Assembly: GCF_001421485.1 (NCBI RefSeq)
Contig: NZ_LMKK01000003.1
Span: 789,164-853,163, forward strand
DNA from: Agreia sp. Leaf210
GTDB taxonomy: Bacteria > Actinomycetota > Actinomycetes > Actinomycetales > Microbacteriaceae
Direction of reading: 5' to 3'
DNA: 64,000 nucleotides
In this document: positions 52,800 through 62,649 of the stretch, one piece after another
Layout: each line of letters starts with the position of its first letter
Position numbering within the stretch: position 1 is the stretch's first letter
Notes under the pieces: model-generated
The model's input: the letters and a program-made list of their open reading frames with translations, nothing else
Database searches by the model: none
Told to the model about the DNA's origin: nothing
Program-made: the position numbers and the translations under genes

Positions 52800-53616
52800 A
52801 GTCCGCTCCCAGATTAGAGAGGTTCTCCTCGGTCCACGACTCGGCCGTCCAGCTGAGCGTGAGTTCTCCGAGCGGCTCGATCTGCTCGAACGAGATCGAC
52901 GCGTGCCGATAGAGCTCGAGTACCGCGAGGAACCGGGCGATCACGACACCCTTCTCGGCGATGCCGGCGATGAGCTGACGGAACGACACCGGGCCCGCGC
53001 TCGAACGCAGCAGGGTCACGACGTGGGCCGCCTGTTCCCGGATGCTCACCAGCGGCGCGTGCAGATGCTCCAGTCCCACGGTCGGAATCTCGCGCGGGGA
53101 AAGTGCCAGGGCAGCAAGCGCGGCGAAGTCGTCCGGCGTCAACGTCCACACGAGTTCCGGGGTCTGTTGACGGTATTTCTCTTCCAGTCGCACCTGACGC
53201 ACGTGTCGGGTCGACTCAGCGTCGAAGCTCTCGCCGAACCACTCGGCGACCTGCTTGAACGCTCGGTATTGCAACAGACGGGCGAAGAGAAGGTCGCGGG
53301 CCTCGAGGAGCGCGACGTCCTCAGCGTCGACCAGTTCGCCCTGCGGCAGCAGACCGACGATCTTCAGATCGAGCAGAGTGGCGGCCACGACGAGAAACTC
53401 CGAGGCACGATCGAGTTCTTCGGCGGAGTCGAGACCTCGGAGGAAGCCGATGAACTCGTCGGTGACCTTGCTCAGCGCGATATCGGTGATATCGAGCTCG
53501 TGCTTCGAGATGAGCGACAGGAGCAGGTCGAACGGACCCTCGAAGTTCTCGAGGCGGAGTTGGAACGCGGGCGCGTTCTCGCCCGCGTAGAGGTCTGGGC
53601 TAGGCGACCGCGCCAC
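52789..53616 (-). CDS. scpA: Segregation/condensation protein A (kleisin)
   Basis: A 275-residue kleisin that bridges SMC heads with ScpB. The N-terminal domain contains FEGPFDLLLSLISKHELDIT and the C-terminal winged helix FLAVLELYRHASISFEQIEP. GTG start at 53616, overlapping the parA end by 17 nt. Chromosome segregation gene, transcribed with parA and scpB. Confidence 0.95.
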   Translation of the reverse strand: MARSPSPDLYAGENAPAFQLRLENFEGPFDLLLSLISKHELDITDIALSKVTDEFIGFLRGLDSAEELDRASEFLVVAATLLDLKIVGLLPQGELVDAEDVALLEARDLLFARLLQYRAFKQVAEWFGESFDAESTRHVRQVRLEEKYRQQTPELVWTLTPDDFAALAALALSPREIPTVGLEHLHAPLVSIREQAAHVVTLLRSSAGPVSFRQLIAGIAEKGVVIARFLAVLELYRHASISFEQIEPLGELTLSWTAESWTEENLSNLGADYDN

Positions 53617-54505
53617 GCGCGACCAGTTCTCGGGCCAGTTGCTTGTACGCCTTCGCCGCGGAGTGCTCCGGTGCGAACTGAGTGATGGGACGGCCGGCGA
53701 CGGACGCGTCGGGGAACTTGACCGTGCGACCGATCACGGTTTCGAGTACGGCGTCACCGAACGCATCCACGACTCGCTCGAGCACCTCGCGCGAGTGGAG
53801 CGTGCGCGGGTCGTACATCGTCGCGAGGATGCCGTCGAGCTCGATGGCCGGATTGAGCCTGTCGCGCACCTTGTCGATGGTCTCGACGAGAAGCGCGACA
53901 CCGCGGAGGGCGAAGAACTCGCACTCGAGGGGAATGAACACACCGTGGCTCGCGGTCAGGGCATTGATCGTCAACAACCCGAGCGATGGCTGGCAGTCGA
54001 TGAGGATCACGTCGTAGTCGGCGCTGACTTTTCGCAGAACCCGAGCCAGGATCGTCTCTCGTGCGACCTCGTTCACGAGGTGCACCTCGGCGGCCGACAG
54101 GTCGATGTTCGCGGGGATCACATCGAGTCCCTCGACCGAGGTGTGCTGGATCGCGGCGGACGGATCCTTGGCGCTTCCGAGCAGGAGGTCGTAGATGGTC
54201 AGCGCGTCGTGCGTGTTCACGTTGAGGCCGGCCGACAGAGCACCCTGCGGGTCGAAATCGATGGCGAGAACCCGGCGGCCGTAGCCCGCGAGCGTCGCAC
54301 CGAGATTGATGGTGGTCGTCGTCTTGCCGACTCCACCCTTCTGGTTGCAGAGGGAGATGATTCGAGCGGGGCCGTGCGACTTGAGCGGTGCAGGATCTGC
54401 GAACTCGCGCAGGGGTCGCCCCGTGGGGCCGAACTTCGGTGTCTCGAGTCCCGGAAGCTCGGACCGACCGGTGTTCTTAGTGCCCGCCACGAACGCTGCT
54501 CCCAT
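53600..54505 (-). CDS. ParA/Soj-type chromosome-partition ATPase (orphan)
   Basis: A 301-residue MinD/ParA ATPase with deviant Walker A NQKGGVGKTTTTINLG near residue 60, VLAIDFDPQGALSAGLN and the DCQPSLGLLTINAL switch II. No parB follows, as in the equivalent gene (Rv1708) of the mycobacterial cluster; it may act with ScpAB/SMC. I use the ATG at 54505, which abuts GGAGGA; a TTG at 54517 gives more space. A ~50-residue leader region precedes the ATPase. Confidence 0.92.
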   Translation of the reverse strand: MGAAFVAGTKNTGRSELPGLETPKFGPTGRPLREFADPAPLKSHGPARIISLCNQKGGVGKTTTTINLGATLAGYGRRVLAIDFDPQGALSAGLNVNTHDALTIYDLLLGSAKDPSAAIQHTSVEGLDVIPANIDLSAAEVHLVNEVARETILARVLRKVSADYDVILIDCQPSLGLLTINALTASHGVFIPLECEFFALRGVALLVETIDKVRDRLNPAIELDGILATMYDPRTLHSREVLERVVDAFGDAVLETVIGRTVKFPDASVAGRPITQFAPEHSAAKAYKQLARELVARGAVA

Positions 54506-54575
54506 TCCTCCCGGCAAGTGTCACCGGAACGAACTCAACTGTACCGGCCCTGCGACGCCCGGCCGTGTAGGCGGC

Positions 54576-55502
54576 TCAGCGCGCCCGCGGGTGAGCCGTC
54601 ACGTACATGTCCCGCAGCGTGTCGGCGGTGACCAGAGTGTAGAGCTGTGTCGTGGCCACAGACGAGTGGCCGAGCAGGTCTTGCACCACGCGCACGTCAG
54701 CCCCGCCCTGCAATAAATGGGTTGCAAAAGAGTGTCGAAAGGTGTGCGGCGAGACGTGTGCTTCGAGTCCCGCACGGCGGGCGACGGACTGGATCACCAG
54801 CCATGCCCCCTGGCGTGACAGCCGCTGGCCGCGCTGGCCGAGGAAGAGTCCCGGTGTGGCCCGACCACGGGCCGACAGCACCGGTCGCGCCCGCACGAGA
54901 TAGGCATCCACCGCCTCGCGAGCGAAGCTGCCCACCGGAACGACCCGCTGCTTGCTGCCCTTGCCGATCAGACGAACGATCTCGGCGTCGTCCATCACGT
55001 CGTCGACGTTGAGCCCCACGGCCTCCGACACGCGGGCGCCGGTGGCATAGAGCATCTCGAGCAGGGCACGGTCGCGGAGGGCTAGCACATCGTCTCCGGT
55101 GACGGCGCCGAGGAGGGTGCTCATCTGGTCGATCGTGATGGCCTTCGGGAGCCTGCTGGCGAGTTTCGGCGGCTTGATCTCCCGCGCTGCATCACTCTCG
55201 ACGGCCCCCTCATCGGCGAGATGTCGATGGAAGCCGCGCACAGACGAGAGCACGCGCGCGACGCTCGAGGCCGCGAGGGGTGCCGGCGGAGTCTCGTCCT
55301 GCCTCTCGACGGTGCGCAGCGACCCAGCGAACAGACCGATCTGCGCCGGGGTGATGAGCCGGGCATCCGACACGCCCTGAGCCGCGAGCCAATCGGTGTA
55401 GCGGCCGAGGTCTCGGCGGTAGGCCGCGAGCGTGTTGACCGACAGCCCGCGTTCGATCGTCAGGTGACGCAGGTACTCGTTCACCTGCGGCTCGAGAGCC
55501 AT
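54576..55502 (-). CDS. xerD: Tyrosine recombinase XerD
   Basis: A 308-residue site-specific recombinase that resolves chromosome dimers at dif with XerC. N-terminal core-binding SAM-like domain (VNEYLRHLTIERGLSVNTLA), then the catalytic domain with R157 (GARVSEAVGL), H253/R256 (SPHTFRHSFATH), H279 (LLGHSS) and nucleophile Y288 (TTQLYT). Cluster position equals Rv1701. Confidence 0.95.
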   Translation of the reverse strand: MALEPQVNEYLRHLTIERGLSVNTLAAYRRDLGRYTDWLAAQGVSDARLITPAQIGLFAGSLRTVERQDETPPAPLAASSVARVLSSVRGFHRHLADEGAVESDAAREIKPPKLASRLPKAITIDQMSTLLGAVTGDDVLALRDRALLEMLYATGARVSEAVGLNVDDVMDDAEIVRLIGKGSKQRVVPVGSFAREAVDAYLVRARPVLSARGRATPGLFLGQRGQRLSRQGAWLVIQSVARRAGLEAHVSPHTFRHSFATHLLQGGADVRVVQDLLGHSSVATTQLYTLVTADTLRDMYVTAHPRAR

Positions 55503-55505
55503 GCG

Positions 55506-56159
55506 CTACGACGACTGCCGAAAGCTGCGCAGCGCCTCCCGCTGAGGCCATGGCGCGTCCGCAGGGGCCAGGGTCGACCATCCGCGAGACCGAGCGACGA
55601 ACGCCGCGTAGACGGCCACGACCAGAGAAGGGTTCTGCACACGCCGGGCCACGACCGCGTCGAGGGCCTCGTCGAGAGGCACCCACCGCTTCTCGATGTC
55701 GGCTTCTTCGTCTTCGCGCGCGAAGGCGTCGGTGTCGGTGACGCCACGGGCGAGGTACACGCGGATCGCCTCGTTGTTTCCCCCGGGGGTCGTCACGTAG
55801 TCGCTCAGCACACTCCACGAGTCTGCGGAGAGGTCGACCTCCTCGGCCAGCTCGCGCTTCGCCGCCTCGAGCGGATCCTCGTCGGCGACGTCGAGCAGGC
55901 CCGCGGGAATCTCCCACTCGCGGGAACGGATGGGATGCCTGTACTGCTTGATGAGGAGCACCCGATCCTCGTCGTCTACGGCGAGAACGGAGACTGCTCC
56001 CGTGTGATCGACGAATTCGCGGGTGATCTGATCGCCGTTGTAGTCGAACGTCTCGCGCCGCACATCCCAGATGGCACCCTCGAAGACGACCTCACTCGAG
56101 ACGATCGGGAGGTCGATGCGCTCATCGGCGAGCTCGTCGACGGGCAGCTTCTCAGACAC
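55506..56159 (-). CDS. NUDIX hydrolase (ADP-ribose pyrophosphatase-like)
   Basis: A 217-residue NUDIX protein; the box spans [20 protein letters not shown] then EVDLSA, with the required Glu residues. The preceding [20 protein letters not shown] and [16 protein letters not shown] are typical of ADP-ribose pyrophosphatases, matching Rv1700 in the syntenic cluster. Cleaves ADP-ribose to AMP and ribose 5-phosphate. Overlaps pyrG by 8 nt and is followed by xerD after 3 nt. Confidence 0.93.
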   Translation of the reverse strand: MSEKLPVDELADERIDLPIVSSEVVFEGAIWDVRRETFDYNGDQITREFVDHTGAVSVLAVDDEDRVLLIKQYRHPIRSREWEIPAGLLDVADEDPLEAAKRELAEEVDLSADSWSVLSDYVTTPGGNNEAIRVYLARGVTDTDAFAREDEEADIEKRWVPLDEALDAVVARRVQNPSLVVAVYAAFVARSRGWSTLAPADAPWPQREALRSFRQSS

Positions 56160-57957
56160 CGGACACTACCCCGTCGACCTCGCCGATGGACGCAGCCTCG
56201 TCTTGAGAGAAGAGGCTGGATGCCTCGTGCCGCTCGAGCGCGGCCTCGACGAGTCCACGGAAGAGCGGGTGCGGGTCGCTGGGCCGGCTGCGCAGTTCGG
56301 GATGCGCCTGGGTGGCGACGTAGAACGGGTGCACCGTGCGCGGAAGCTCGACATACTCGACCAGCGAGTCGTCGGGCGACGTTCCGCTGAACCACAGACC
56401 CGCATCCGCGATCTGCGAGCGGTAGTGGTTGTTGACCTCGTAGCGGTGACGGTGTCGCTCGCTGGCCACCGGAGCCCCGTAGAGCGCCTCGACGATAGAG
56501 CCTTCGGCGAGCTTGGCCTCGTAGAGCCCCAGTCGCATCGTGCCGCCCAGGTCTCCCCCGGCGATGATGTCGACCTGCTCCGCCATCGTGGCGATGACGG
56601 GGAACTCTGTGTCGGGATCGAACTCGCTCGACGACGCACCCTCGAGGCCGGCCTCGTGCCGGGCGTACTCGATGACCATGCACTGCAGGCCGAGGCAGAG
56701 GCCGAGTGTCGGGATGCCGTTCTCGCGGGCAAAGCGGAGCGCACCGAGCTTGCCCTCGATGCCCCGCACGCCGAATCCGCCGGGAACACAGATTCCGTCG
56801 ACCTCCGAGAGTTCGCGCGCGGCACCCTCCGGAGTCTCGCAGTTGTCCGACGGGATCCACTTGATCGCGACCTTCGTCTTGTGCGCGAACCCGCCGGCCT
56901 TCAGCGCCTCGGTGACCGAGAGGTATGCGTCGGGCAGGTCGATGTACTTGCCGACCAGGCCGATCGTCACATCGTGCTTCGGCTCGTGCACGGCGGTGAG
57001 CAGAGGCGACCAGCGAGACCAGTCGACGTCTCCGGCACCCTGAGTGAGGTCGAGGCTGTCGATGATGTAGGCGTCGAGACCCTGGTTGTGCAGCATCGTG
57101 GGGATGTCGTAGATGCTGGGCACGTCGACGGCATTCACGACGGCCGCCTCGTCGACGTCGCACATCAGCGCGATCTTGCGCTTGTTCGACTCGGAGACGG
57201 GGCGATCGCTGCGCAGCACGAGCGCATCGGGCTGGATGCCGATCGAGCGCAGAGCGGCAACGGAGTGCTGCGTCGGCTTCGTCTTCTGCTCGCCGGATGC
57301 GCCCATGTAGGGCACCAGCGAGACGTGCACGAAGAAGACGTTCTTACGACCGAGCTCGTGTCGCACCTGACGGGCCGACTCGATGAACGGCTGGCTCTCG
57401 ATGTCGCCGACCGTGCCCCCGATCTCCGTGATGATCACGTCGGGACGCGGTGAACCGTCGGCCGGCTGCTCGGCCTGGAGCCGCATCCGGCGCTTGATCT
57501 CGTCGGTGATGTGCGGGATGACCTGCACCGTGTCGCCGAGGTACTCGCCGCGGCGTTCCTTGGCGATGACCGTCGAATAGATCTGACCGGTCGTCACGTT
57601 GGCGGCCTGGTCGAGGTTGATGTCGAGGAAGCGCTCGTAGTGCCCGATGTCGAGGTCGGTCTCGGCGCCGTCGTCGGTCACGAAGACCTCGCCGTGCTGG
57701 AACGGGTTCATGGTGCCCGGATCGACGTTCAGATACGGGTCGAGCTTCTGCATCACGACGTGCAGTCCGCGTGCGGTGAGGAGATTGCCGAGACTGGCGG
57801 CCGTGAGGCCTTTGCCGAGACTGGAAACCACACCGCCGGTGACGAAGATGTGCTTCGTCGGGGTGTTCGAGGTCGAGGGGAGGCCGGTCACCGGAGTGCC
57901 CGCCTGGGATGCCATCGACGAGCCGGAAAGGACCTGGGGATTTTGACCATCTGCCAC
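56152..57957 (-). CDS. pyrG: CTP synthase
   Basis: A 601-residue enzyme making CTP from UTP, ATP and glutamine. The synthase domain begins [20 protein letters not shown]. The glutamine amidotransferase domain has its nucleophile Cys in [20 protein letters not shown] and the His/Glu pair near [12 protein letters not shown] ~34-residue Ser/Thr/Gln-rich N-terminal extension precedes the domain; a shorter start at an internal ATG (residue 15) is possible. 76 nt separate it from recN, where M. tuberculosis has two more genes. Confidence 0.96.
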   Translation of the reverse strand: MADGQNPQVLSGSSMASQAGTPVTGLPSTSNTPTKHIFVTGGVVSSLGKGLTAASLGNLLTARGLHVVMQKLDPYLNVDPGTMNPFQHGEVFVTDDGAETDLDIGHYERFLDINLDQAANVTTGQIYSTVIAKERRGEYLGDTVQVIPHITDEIKRRMRLQAEQPADGSPRPDVIITEIGGTVGDIESQPFIESARQVRHELGRKNVFFVHVSLVPYMGASGEQKTKPTQHSVAALRSIGIQPDALVLRSDRPVSESNKRKIALMCDVDEAAVVNAVDVPSIYDIPTMLHNQGLDAYIIDSLDLTQGAGDVDWSRWSPLLTAVHEPKHDVTIGLVGKYIDLPDAYLSVTEALKAGGFAHKTKVAIKWIPSDNCETPEGAARELSEVDGICVPGGFGVRGIEGKLGALRFARENGIPTLGLCLGLQCMVIEYARHEAGLEGASSSEFDPDTEFPVIATMAEQVDIIAGGDLGGTMRLGLYEAKLAEGSIVEALYGAPVASERHRHRYEVNNHYRSQIADAGLWFSGTSPDDSLVEYVELPRTVHPFYVATQAHPELRSRPSDPHPLFRGLVEAALERHEASSLFSQDEAASIGEVDGVVSGV

Positions 57958-58033
57958 GGAGTTTCATCCTAACAGTCGTGGTGGGCGGTGCGACCCGTGA
58001 TTCTCGCCCGGCGGGTCCGCCGAGCGAGTAGAG

Positions 58034-59740
58034 CTATCCTGCTGCCGCGAGATCCAGCAGTTCGCGGGCGTGTTCGAGACCGCTCTTCGAGTCGGGAAGA
58101 CCCGACAGCAGTCGCGCCATCTCGGCCGCCCTCGCATCGCCGTCGAGCTGGGTGACACTCGACGCGGTGACCGCGCCAGACGAGTCCTTGACGACGGTGA
58201 GGTGGTTCGTGGCGAATGCCGCGACCTGGGCGAGGTGGGTCACGACGATCACTTGAGAGGTCTTGGCGAGCAGCGCGAGTCGACGTCCGATCTCGATCGC
58301 GGCCGCTCCGCCGATGCCCGCATCGACCTCGTCGAAGACGAAGGTGGGCACGGGGTCGGTTGCAGCCAGAACCACCTCGATGGCGAGCATCACTCGCGAG
58401 AGCTCGCCGCCCGATGCACCCTTGGCCAGCGGTCGAGGAGCGCTGCCGCCGTGCGGTTGCAACAGGAACGTGATGGCGTCGGCTCCCGAGGCGCTCAGCT
58501 CGTCACGTGGCGAGACCTCGATGACGAGTCGCGCGGTGGGCATCGCAAGGGCGGCGAGTTCGTCGGTGACCCGCGCCGAGAGTTCGACGGCGGCCTCTGT
58601 GCGCGCGGCGGTGAGCTCCGCGGCGAGAGCGACAGACTGCGCATCGAGATCTTCGAGCTCTGCTCCGAGTTGCTCGATGCGATCCGAGTCGTTGTCGAGC
58701 TCGAGCAGACGCGGACCCGCCGACTCTCCGAAACGGATCACGTCGGCCAGCTCTGGGCCGTACTTTCGCGCGAGCACGGCGAGCGAGGCGCGACGCTGCT
58801 GAATGGAATCGAGTTCCGCGGCCGAGTCCGCATCGAGTGACGCGAGATAGCTGGAGAGCTGGGTGGAGACCTCGGCGACCAGGAAACCGGCGCTGGCCAG
58901 CGAGTCGACGATGGGGGCCAGGGCCGCATCGTGCGGAGCCACTCGCTCGAGCTGGCGACGCGCGCTGTCTAAGAGCCCGATGATGTCGGGATGAGAGTCG
59001 ATGGCCTCGCTCGACACGAGGTCGCGGGATTCCTCGGCCGCGAGGCGCAGATCTTCGAGATTGGTGAGCTTCTCGGCGCGCTCCGCGAGTTCGACGTCTT
59101 CGCCGTCGATCGGGTCGACCTCGGCGATCTCGGCGAGAGCGACGCGCAGCCCATCGGCCTCGCGTGCGCGCTCATCGCGCTCGTCGACGAGCCGCGAGAG
59201 TTCGGCTCGAGCGGCACGGGCGCGACCGAACGCGTCGGCGTATCGAGCGGCGACGCCCGCGACGGCCTCGCCGGCGAACCGGTCGAGGGCGGCGCGCTGC
59301 TCGGTCGACGAGGTGAGTCTCATCTGGTCGGATTGACCGTGCACCACGATCAGATGCTCCCCGAGTTCGGCGAGGAGACTCGCGGGAGCACCCCGGCCAC
59401 CGACGACGGCCCGGCTGCGCCCTTCGCTCGAGACGGTGCGCAACAGGATGAGCTCCGCCAGATCGTCGCCCTGAGGATCGAGGTCTCCCCCGGCATCCTG
59501 AACCCGCGTTGCGATGTCGCCCTGAGCAGGCACCAGCCACCGCCCCTCGACCGAAGCCTGTTTGCTTCCGCTTCGCACCGTTCCGGAGTCGGCGCGCGCG
59601 CCGAGCACGAGGCCGAGAGCCTGCACGACCATCGTCTTGCCCGCGCCGGTCTCGCCGGTCACGGCGGTGAAGCCCGCGCCGAGCGGCAGCACAGCATCGT
59701 CGATGACACCGAGGTCTCGAATGGAGATTTCGTTAATCAC
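58034..59740 (-). CDS. recN: DNA repair protein RecN
   Basis: A 568-residue SMC-like ATPase acting in double-strand-break repair. Walker A TGETGAGKTMVVQAL near residue 30, a central coiled coil (~170-370), signature GASGGELSRVMLAIE and Walker B FVFDEVDAGIGG toward the C-terminus. GTG start at 59740, overlapping the nadK stop by 8 nt. In many bacteria it is SOS-induced, but no LexA-type box could be recognised here because the gene lies inside an operon. Confidence 0.95.
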   Translation of the reverse strand: MINEISIRDLGVIDDAVLPLGAGFTAVTGETGAGKTMVVQALGLVLGARADSGTVRSGSKQASVEGRWLVPAQGDIATRVQDAGGDLDPQGDDLAELILLRTVSSEGRSRAVVGGRGAPASLLAELGEHLIVVHGQSDQMRLTSSTEQRAALDRFAGEAVAGVAARYADAFGRARAARAELSRLVDERDERAREADGLRVALAEIAEVDPIDGEDVELAERAEKLTNLEDLRLAAEESRDLVSSEAIDSHPDIIGLLDSARRQLERVAPHDAALAPIVDSLASAGFLVAEVSTQLSSYLASLDADSAAELDSIQQRRASLAVLARKYGPELADVIRFGESAGPRLLELDNDSDRIEQLGAELEDLDAQSVALAAELTAARTEAAVELSARVTDELAALAMPTARLVIEVSPRDELSASGADAITFLLQPHGGSAPRPLAKGASGGELSRVMLAIEVVLAATDPVPTFVFDEVDAGIGGAAAIEIGRRLALLAKTSQVIVVTHLAQVAAFATNHLTVVKDSSGAVTASSVTQLDGDARAAEMARLLSGLPDSKSGLEHARELLDLAAAG

Positions 59741-60647
59741 GGGAAACGGGGCCTCGCCATCCTGATACCGGCAGATTGAACTTGCCCACCAGACGATCGG
59801 AGAACGGCCCCAGGTGCAGGCGCGCCAGCCGCACGGGGGTGGGGGAACGGCGTACGACGACGCGGGCTCCGAGAGGCAGGTCGTGGGTTCTCCGGCCGTC
59901 GCACCACAGCACTCCGGTGCCCTGGGTTCGCGGAAGCACCTCGACGGCGAGAGCCGAATCCGGACCGACCACGAGCGGCCGCGCGAACAGCGCGTGCGGG
60001 CTCAGTGGAACCATCAGCAGCGCGTCGAGACTCGGCCAGACCACCGGTCCGCCGGCGGAGAAGGCGTACGCCGTGGATCCCGTCGGGGTCGACATGACAA
60101 CGCCGTCGCATCCGAAGCTCGACAACGGTCTACCGTCGACCTCCATCACGACCTCGAGCATGCGTTCCCTGCTCGCCTTCTCGACGGTCGCCTCGTTCAG
60201 CGCCCACGTCTCGTAGACGACCTCGGAGTCGACCTTCACTCGCACGGACAGCGTCATGCGCTCCTCGACGTGGTAATCCAGCGCGAGGGCCCGCCTCACG
60301 GTCTCGGTGAGATCTTCTCGCTCGCTCTCGGCGAGAAAACCGACATGGCCCAGGTTGACACCGAGCAGAGGAACGGCAGACCCGCGCACGAGCTCGGCCG
60401 CGCGAAGAATGGTTCCGTCGCCGCCGAGCACGATGACGAGCTCAAGATCGGCCATGTCGACATCGACGCCGAGAACGGGCATGCCCGCGAGCTGCTCGGG
60501 GTACGCTCCGACGTCGTCGACCTCTTGGGGGGCGATCACGGCAGTGACACCGGCGTCACGCAGCTGAGCGCAGACCCGCACAGCGGCGTCGACCGAATCC
60601 TGGCGGCCCGTGTGCAGCACCACGAGGATGTTGCGCTGGTTCACCAT
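59733..60647 (-). CDS. nadK: NAD kinase
   Basis: A 304-residue kinase making NADP+ from NAD+ with ATP or polyphosphate. Conserved motifs: VLGGDGTILRAAE (GGDG), NEATVEKASRERM (NE/D) and the Gly-rich CDGVVMSTPTGSTAYAFSAG. The ATG at 60647 has GGGAG 8 nt upstream; the open frame beyond it belongs to the tlyA overlap region. Overlaps recN by 8 nt. Equivalent to Rv1695. Confidence 0.96.
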   Translation of the reverse strand: MVNQRNILVVLHTGRQDSVDAAVRVCAQLRDAGVTAVIAPQEVDDVGAYPEQLAGMPVLGVDVDMADLELVIVLGGDGTILRAAELVRGSAVPLLGVNLGHVGFLAESEREDLTETVRRALALDYHVEERMTLSVRVKVDSEVVYETWALNEATVEKASRERMLEVVMEVDGRPLSSFGCDGVVMSTPTGSTAYAFSAGGPVVWPSLDALLMVPLSPHALFARPLVVGPDSALAVEVLPRTQGTGVLWCDGRRTHDLPLGARVVVRRSPTPVRLARLHLGPFSDRLVGKFNLPVSGWRGPVSRD

Positions 60648-60649
60648 TC

Positions 60650-61453
60650 TCAGACTCCCGTCATTCTGGTCACGCGATCCAACCATTCTGTCGGATTACG
60701 ACCGACAACCGCGCTCAACCAGATCAGATACTCCTTGTTGCCAGCGGCCCCGACGATTGGGGAGGATGCGATTCCCGCCGTTCCGAGACCGAGATCGAAG
60801 GCGCTCCACAGCACCCGCGTCACAGCCTCGCCGCGAAGGCCGGCATTCTTGACGATGCCCTCCTTGATACCGGTGCGACCCACCTCGAACTGAGGCTTCA
60901 CCAGAAGAACGAAGTCGGCATCGGGCGTCGCTACCGTCTGCAAGGCCGGCAGAACCGTGGTGAGCGAGATGAACGAGAGGTCTCCCACGACGAGCGAGGG
61001 CGCTTCGTCTACCCGAGCTGCCGCGGCGAGTGTCTCCGGCGTGGCGAAGCGCACATTGAAACCCTCGACGACGCGAACGCGCGGATCGTCGGCGACCACC
61101 GAGGCGAGCTGTCCGTGACCGACATCCAGAGCGATCACCTGCCGGGCCCCGCGCTCCATGAGGACCTGGGTGAAGCCGCCCGTCGATGCACCCGCGTCGA
61201 GCGCGAGCCGGCCGTCCACGACCACGTCGGGGAAGGCATCCAGAGCAGCGACGAGCTTGCCGGCCGCCCGACTCACATAGCCGTCGTCACCGTCGACGGA
61301 GAGCGCCTGGCCTTCTCGCACACGGAAAGACGCCTTGACCTGGGCCACTCCGTCGACTCGTACCAGGCCGGCCGTGATGAGCTGCGCGGCGTGCGTACGG
61401 CTCCGAGCGAGCCCGACAGCAGACAGAGCGGCGTCGAGTCGAGACTCAGTCAT
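60650..61453 (-). CDS. tlyA: TlyA-type rRNA 2'-O-methyltransferase
   Basis: A 267-residue methyltransferase: N-terminal S4 RNA-binding domain (SRLDAALSAVGLARSRTHAA), then a Rossmann methyltransferase with FtsJ-like core (LALDAGASTGGFTQVLMERG, KPQFEVGRTGIKEG). TlyA of M. tuberculosis methylates 16S C1409 and 23S C1920 and its loss gives capreomycin resistance. ATG at 61453; the gene overlaps the 51-aa gene by 8 nt. Confidence 0.94.
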   Translation of the reverse strand: MTESRLDAALSAVGLARSRTHAAQLITAGLVRVDGVAQVKASFRVREGQALSVDGDDGYVSRAAGKLVAALDAFPDVVVDGRLALDAGASTGGFTQVLMERGARQVIALDVGHGQLASVVADDPRVRVVEGFNVRFATPETLAAAARVDEAPSLVVGDLSFISLTTVLPALQTVATPDADFVLLVKPQFEVGRTGIKEGIVKNAGLRGEAVTRVLWSAFDLGLGTAGIASSPIVGAAGNKEYLIWLSAVVGRNPTEWLDRVTRMTGV

Positions 61454-61601
61454 CGAGTAGGGCGTCCCCGCCCTCGAGCCGCACGCGCAACGCATCGTGC
61501 AGCTGCACGTACGCGTCGGCTCGGGCGTCGAGTGGTTGTTGTTCGATGACACGTACGCGCGAGAGGAGCGCGTTCGAGATCTCGGGTTCGGCGTCAGTCA
61601 C
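61446..61601 (-). CDS. Conserved small protein (51 aa) upstream of tlyA
   Basis: A 51-residue acidic helical protein, starting at a GTG at 61601: TDAEPEISNALLSRVRVIEQ, then two helical turns ending LRVRLEGGDALLDD. No cysteines or membrane segment. It fills exactly the place of the small conserved gene Rv1693 between the HAD phosphatase and tlyA in M. tuberculosis. It overlaps tlyA by 8 nt, suggesting translational coupling. Function unknown. Confidence 0.75.
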   Translation of the reverse strand: MTDAEPEISNALLSRVRVIEQQPLDARADAYVQLHDALRVRLEGGDALLDD

Positions 61602-61629
61602 AGCTTCTAGAGTACCGTCGCTGCATCGC

Positions 61630-62649
61630 TCAACCGGCGTAGAGCTCCTCGGGTACCTGCAGACCGTAGATGGCGCGTCCGGACTTCCAGATGACCGCGC
61701 ACGCGGCCCGAAGCAGGTCGGTCGGATTGTCTCCGGCCGAGGCCACCACGACATCGTTGCCGCGGATGAGGACTGTAGCGCGATTGACCGTCGCTTTCTG
61801 CGAGTCCTTGGAGAAGGTCGTCTCGGGATAGGGCTCGAACAGGCCGCGCAGGTCGTCGAGTATGAACTGCGGCCTCTCGTCGGGCTTCGCCGACAGAAGC
61901 TGCTTGGCCTTATCGACGCCAGTGAGAACGTGCACCACGGGCATTCCCGCGCGGTTCGCTCCGATGATGTCCGTGTCGAGCCTGTCTCCGACGAAGAGAG
62001 GTGACACAGCATCGAAGCGGCGCTGGGCCTCCTCGAAGATCGGCACTTCGGGCTTGCCCGCGACCACAGGCAGTCGTCCGACCGCCGTGTGCACCGCAGA
62101 CACGAGTGTGCCGTTGCCCGGGGCGATTCCGCCGGCCACGGGAATGGTCCAATCGGTGTTCGTCGCCACCCACGGGATGCCCCGGTGAAGTGCGAAACTC
62201 GCCTCCGCCAGCTGCTTCCACCCCACGTCGGGCGAGAAGCCCTGGATGACTGCGGCCGGCTGATCGGCGGCATCGCGCGTCACGCGGAACCCGGCTTTGC
62301 CGAGTTCGTCGATGAGGCCGTCGCCGCCGACGACGAGAATCAGGGAACCCGGTTCGACGAGGCCGGCCAGAAGCCTGACGGCGGCCTGCGGGCTGGTCAC
62401 GACGTCGCTCGGCGAGACGTTCAACCCGAAGCTAGAAAGATGTTCTGCCACCTGGGTGTCGGTTCTCGACGCGTTGTTGGTCACGTAGCCCACCCGGGCT
62501 CCGGATGCCGAGACACGAGACAGCGCGTCGACCGCAAAGGGGATCGCTGTGGGCCCTTGATAGACGACACCGTCGAGATCCGCGAGGACCACGTCGACCC
62601 CGTCGAGAGGGGTTGCCACGCTACGAGTCCGACGGGCGAACAGGCTCAC
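61630..62649 (-). CDS. HAD-superfamily IIA phosphatase
   Basis: A 339-residue hydrolase. Motif I is VLADLDGVVYQG with the nucleophile Asp; motif II YVTNNASRT; the C-terminal motifs are VAGKPEVPIFEEAQRRF and VGDRLDTDIIGANRAGM. Family members dephosphorylate small phosphates; the syntenic Rv1692 product is reported to act on glycerol 3-phosphate. The GTG at 62649 has AGAGGAGA about 8 nt upstream; it overlaps the end of the preceding gene by 29 nt. Confidence 0.88.
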   Translation of the reverse strand: MSLFARRTRSVATPLDGVDVVLADLDGVVYQGPTAIPFAVDALSRVSASGARVGYVTNNASRTDTQVAEHLSSFGLNVSPSDVVTSPQAAVRLLAGLVEPGSLILVVGGDGLIDELGKAGFRVTRDAADQPAAVIQGFSPDVGWKQLAEASFALHRGIPWVATNTDWTIPVAGGIAPGNGTLVSAVHTAVGRLPVVAGKPEVPIFEEAQRRFDAVSPLFVGDRLDTDIIGANRAGMPVVHVLTGVDKAKQLLSAKPDERPQFILDDLRGLFEPYPETTFSKDSQKATVNRATVLIRGNDVVVASAGDNPTDLLRAACAVIWKSGRAIYGLQVPEELYAG

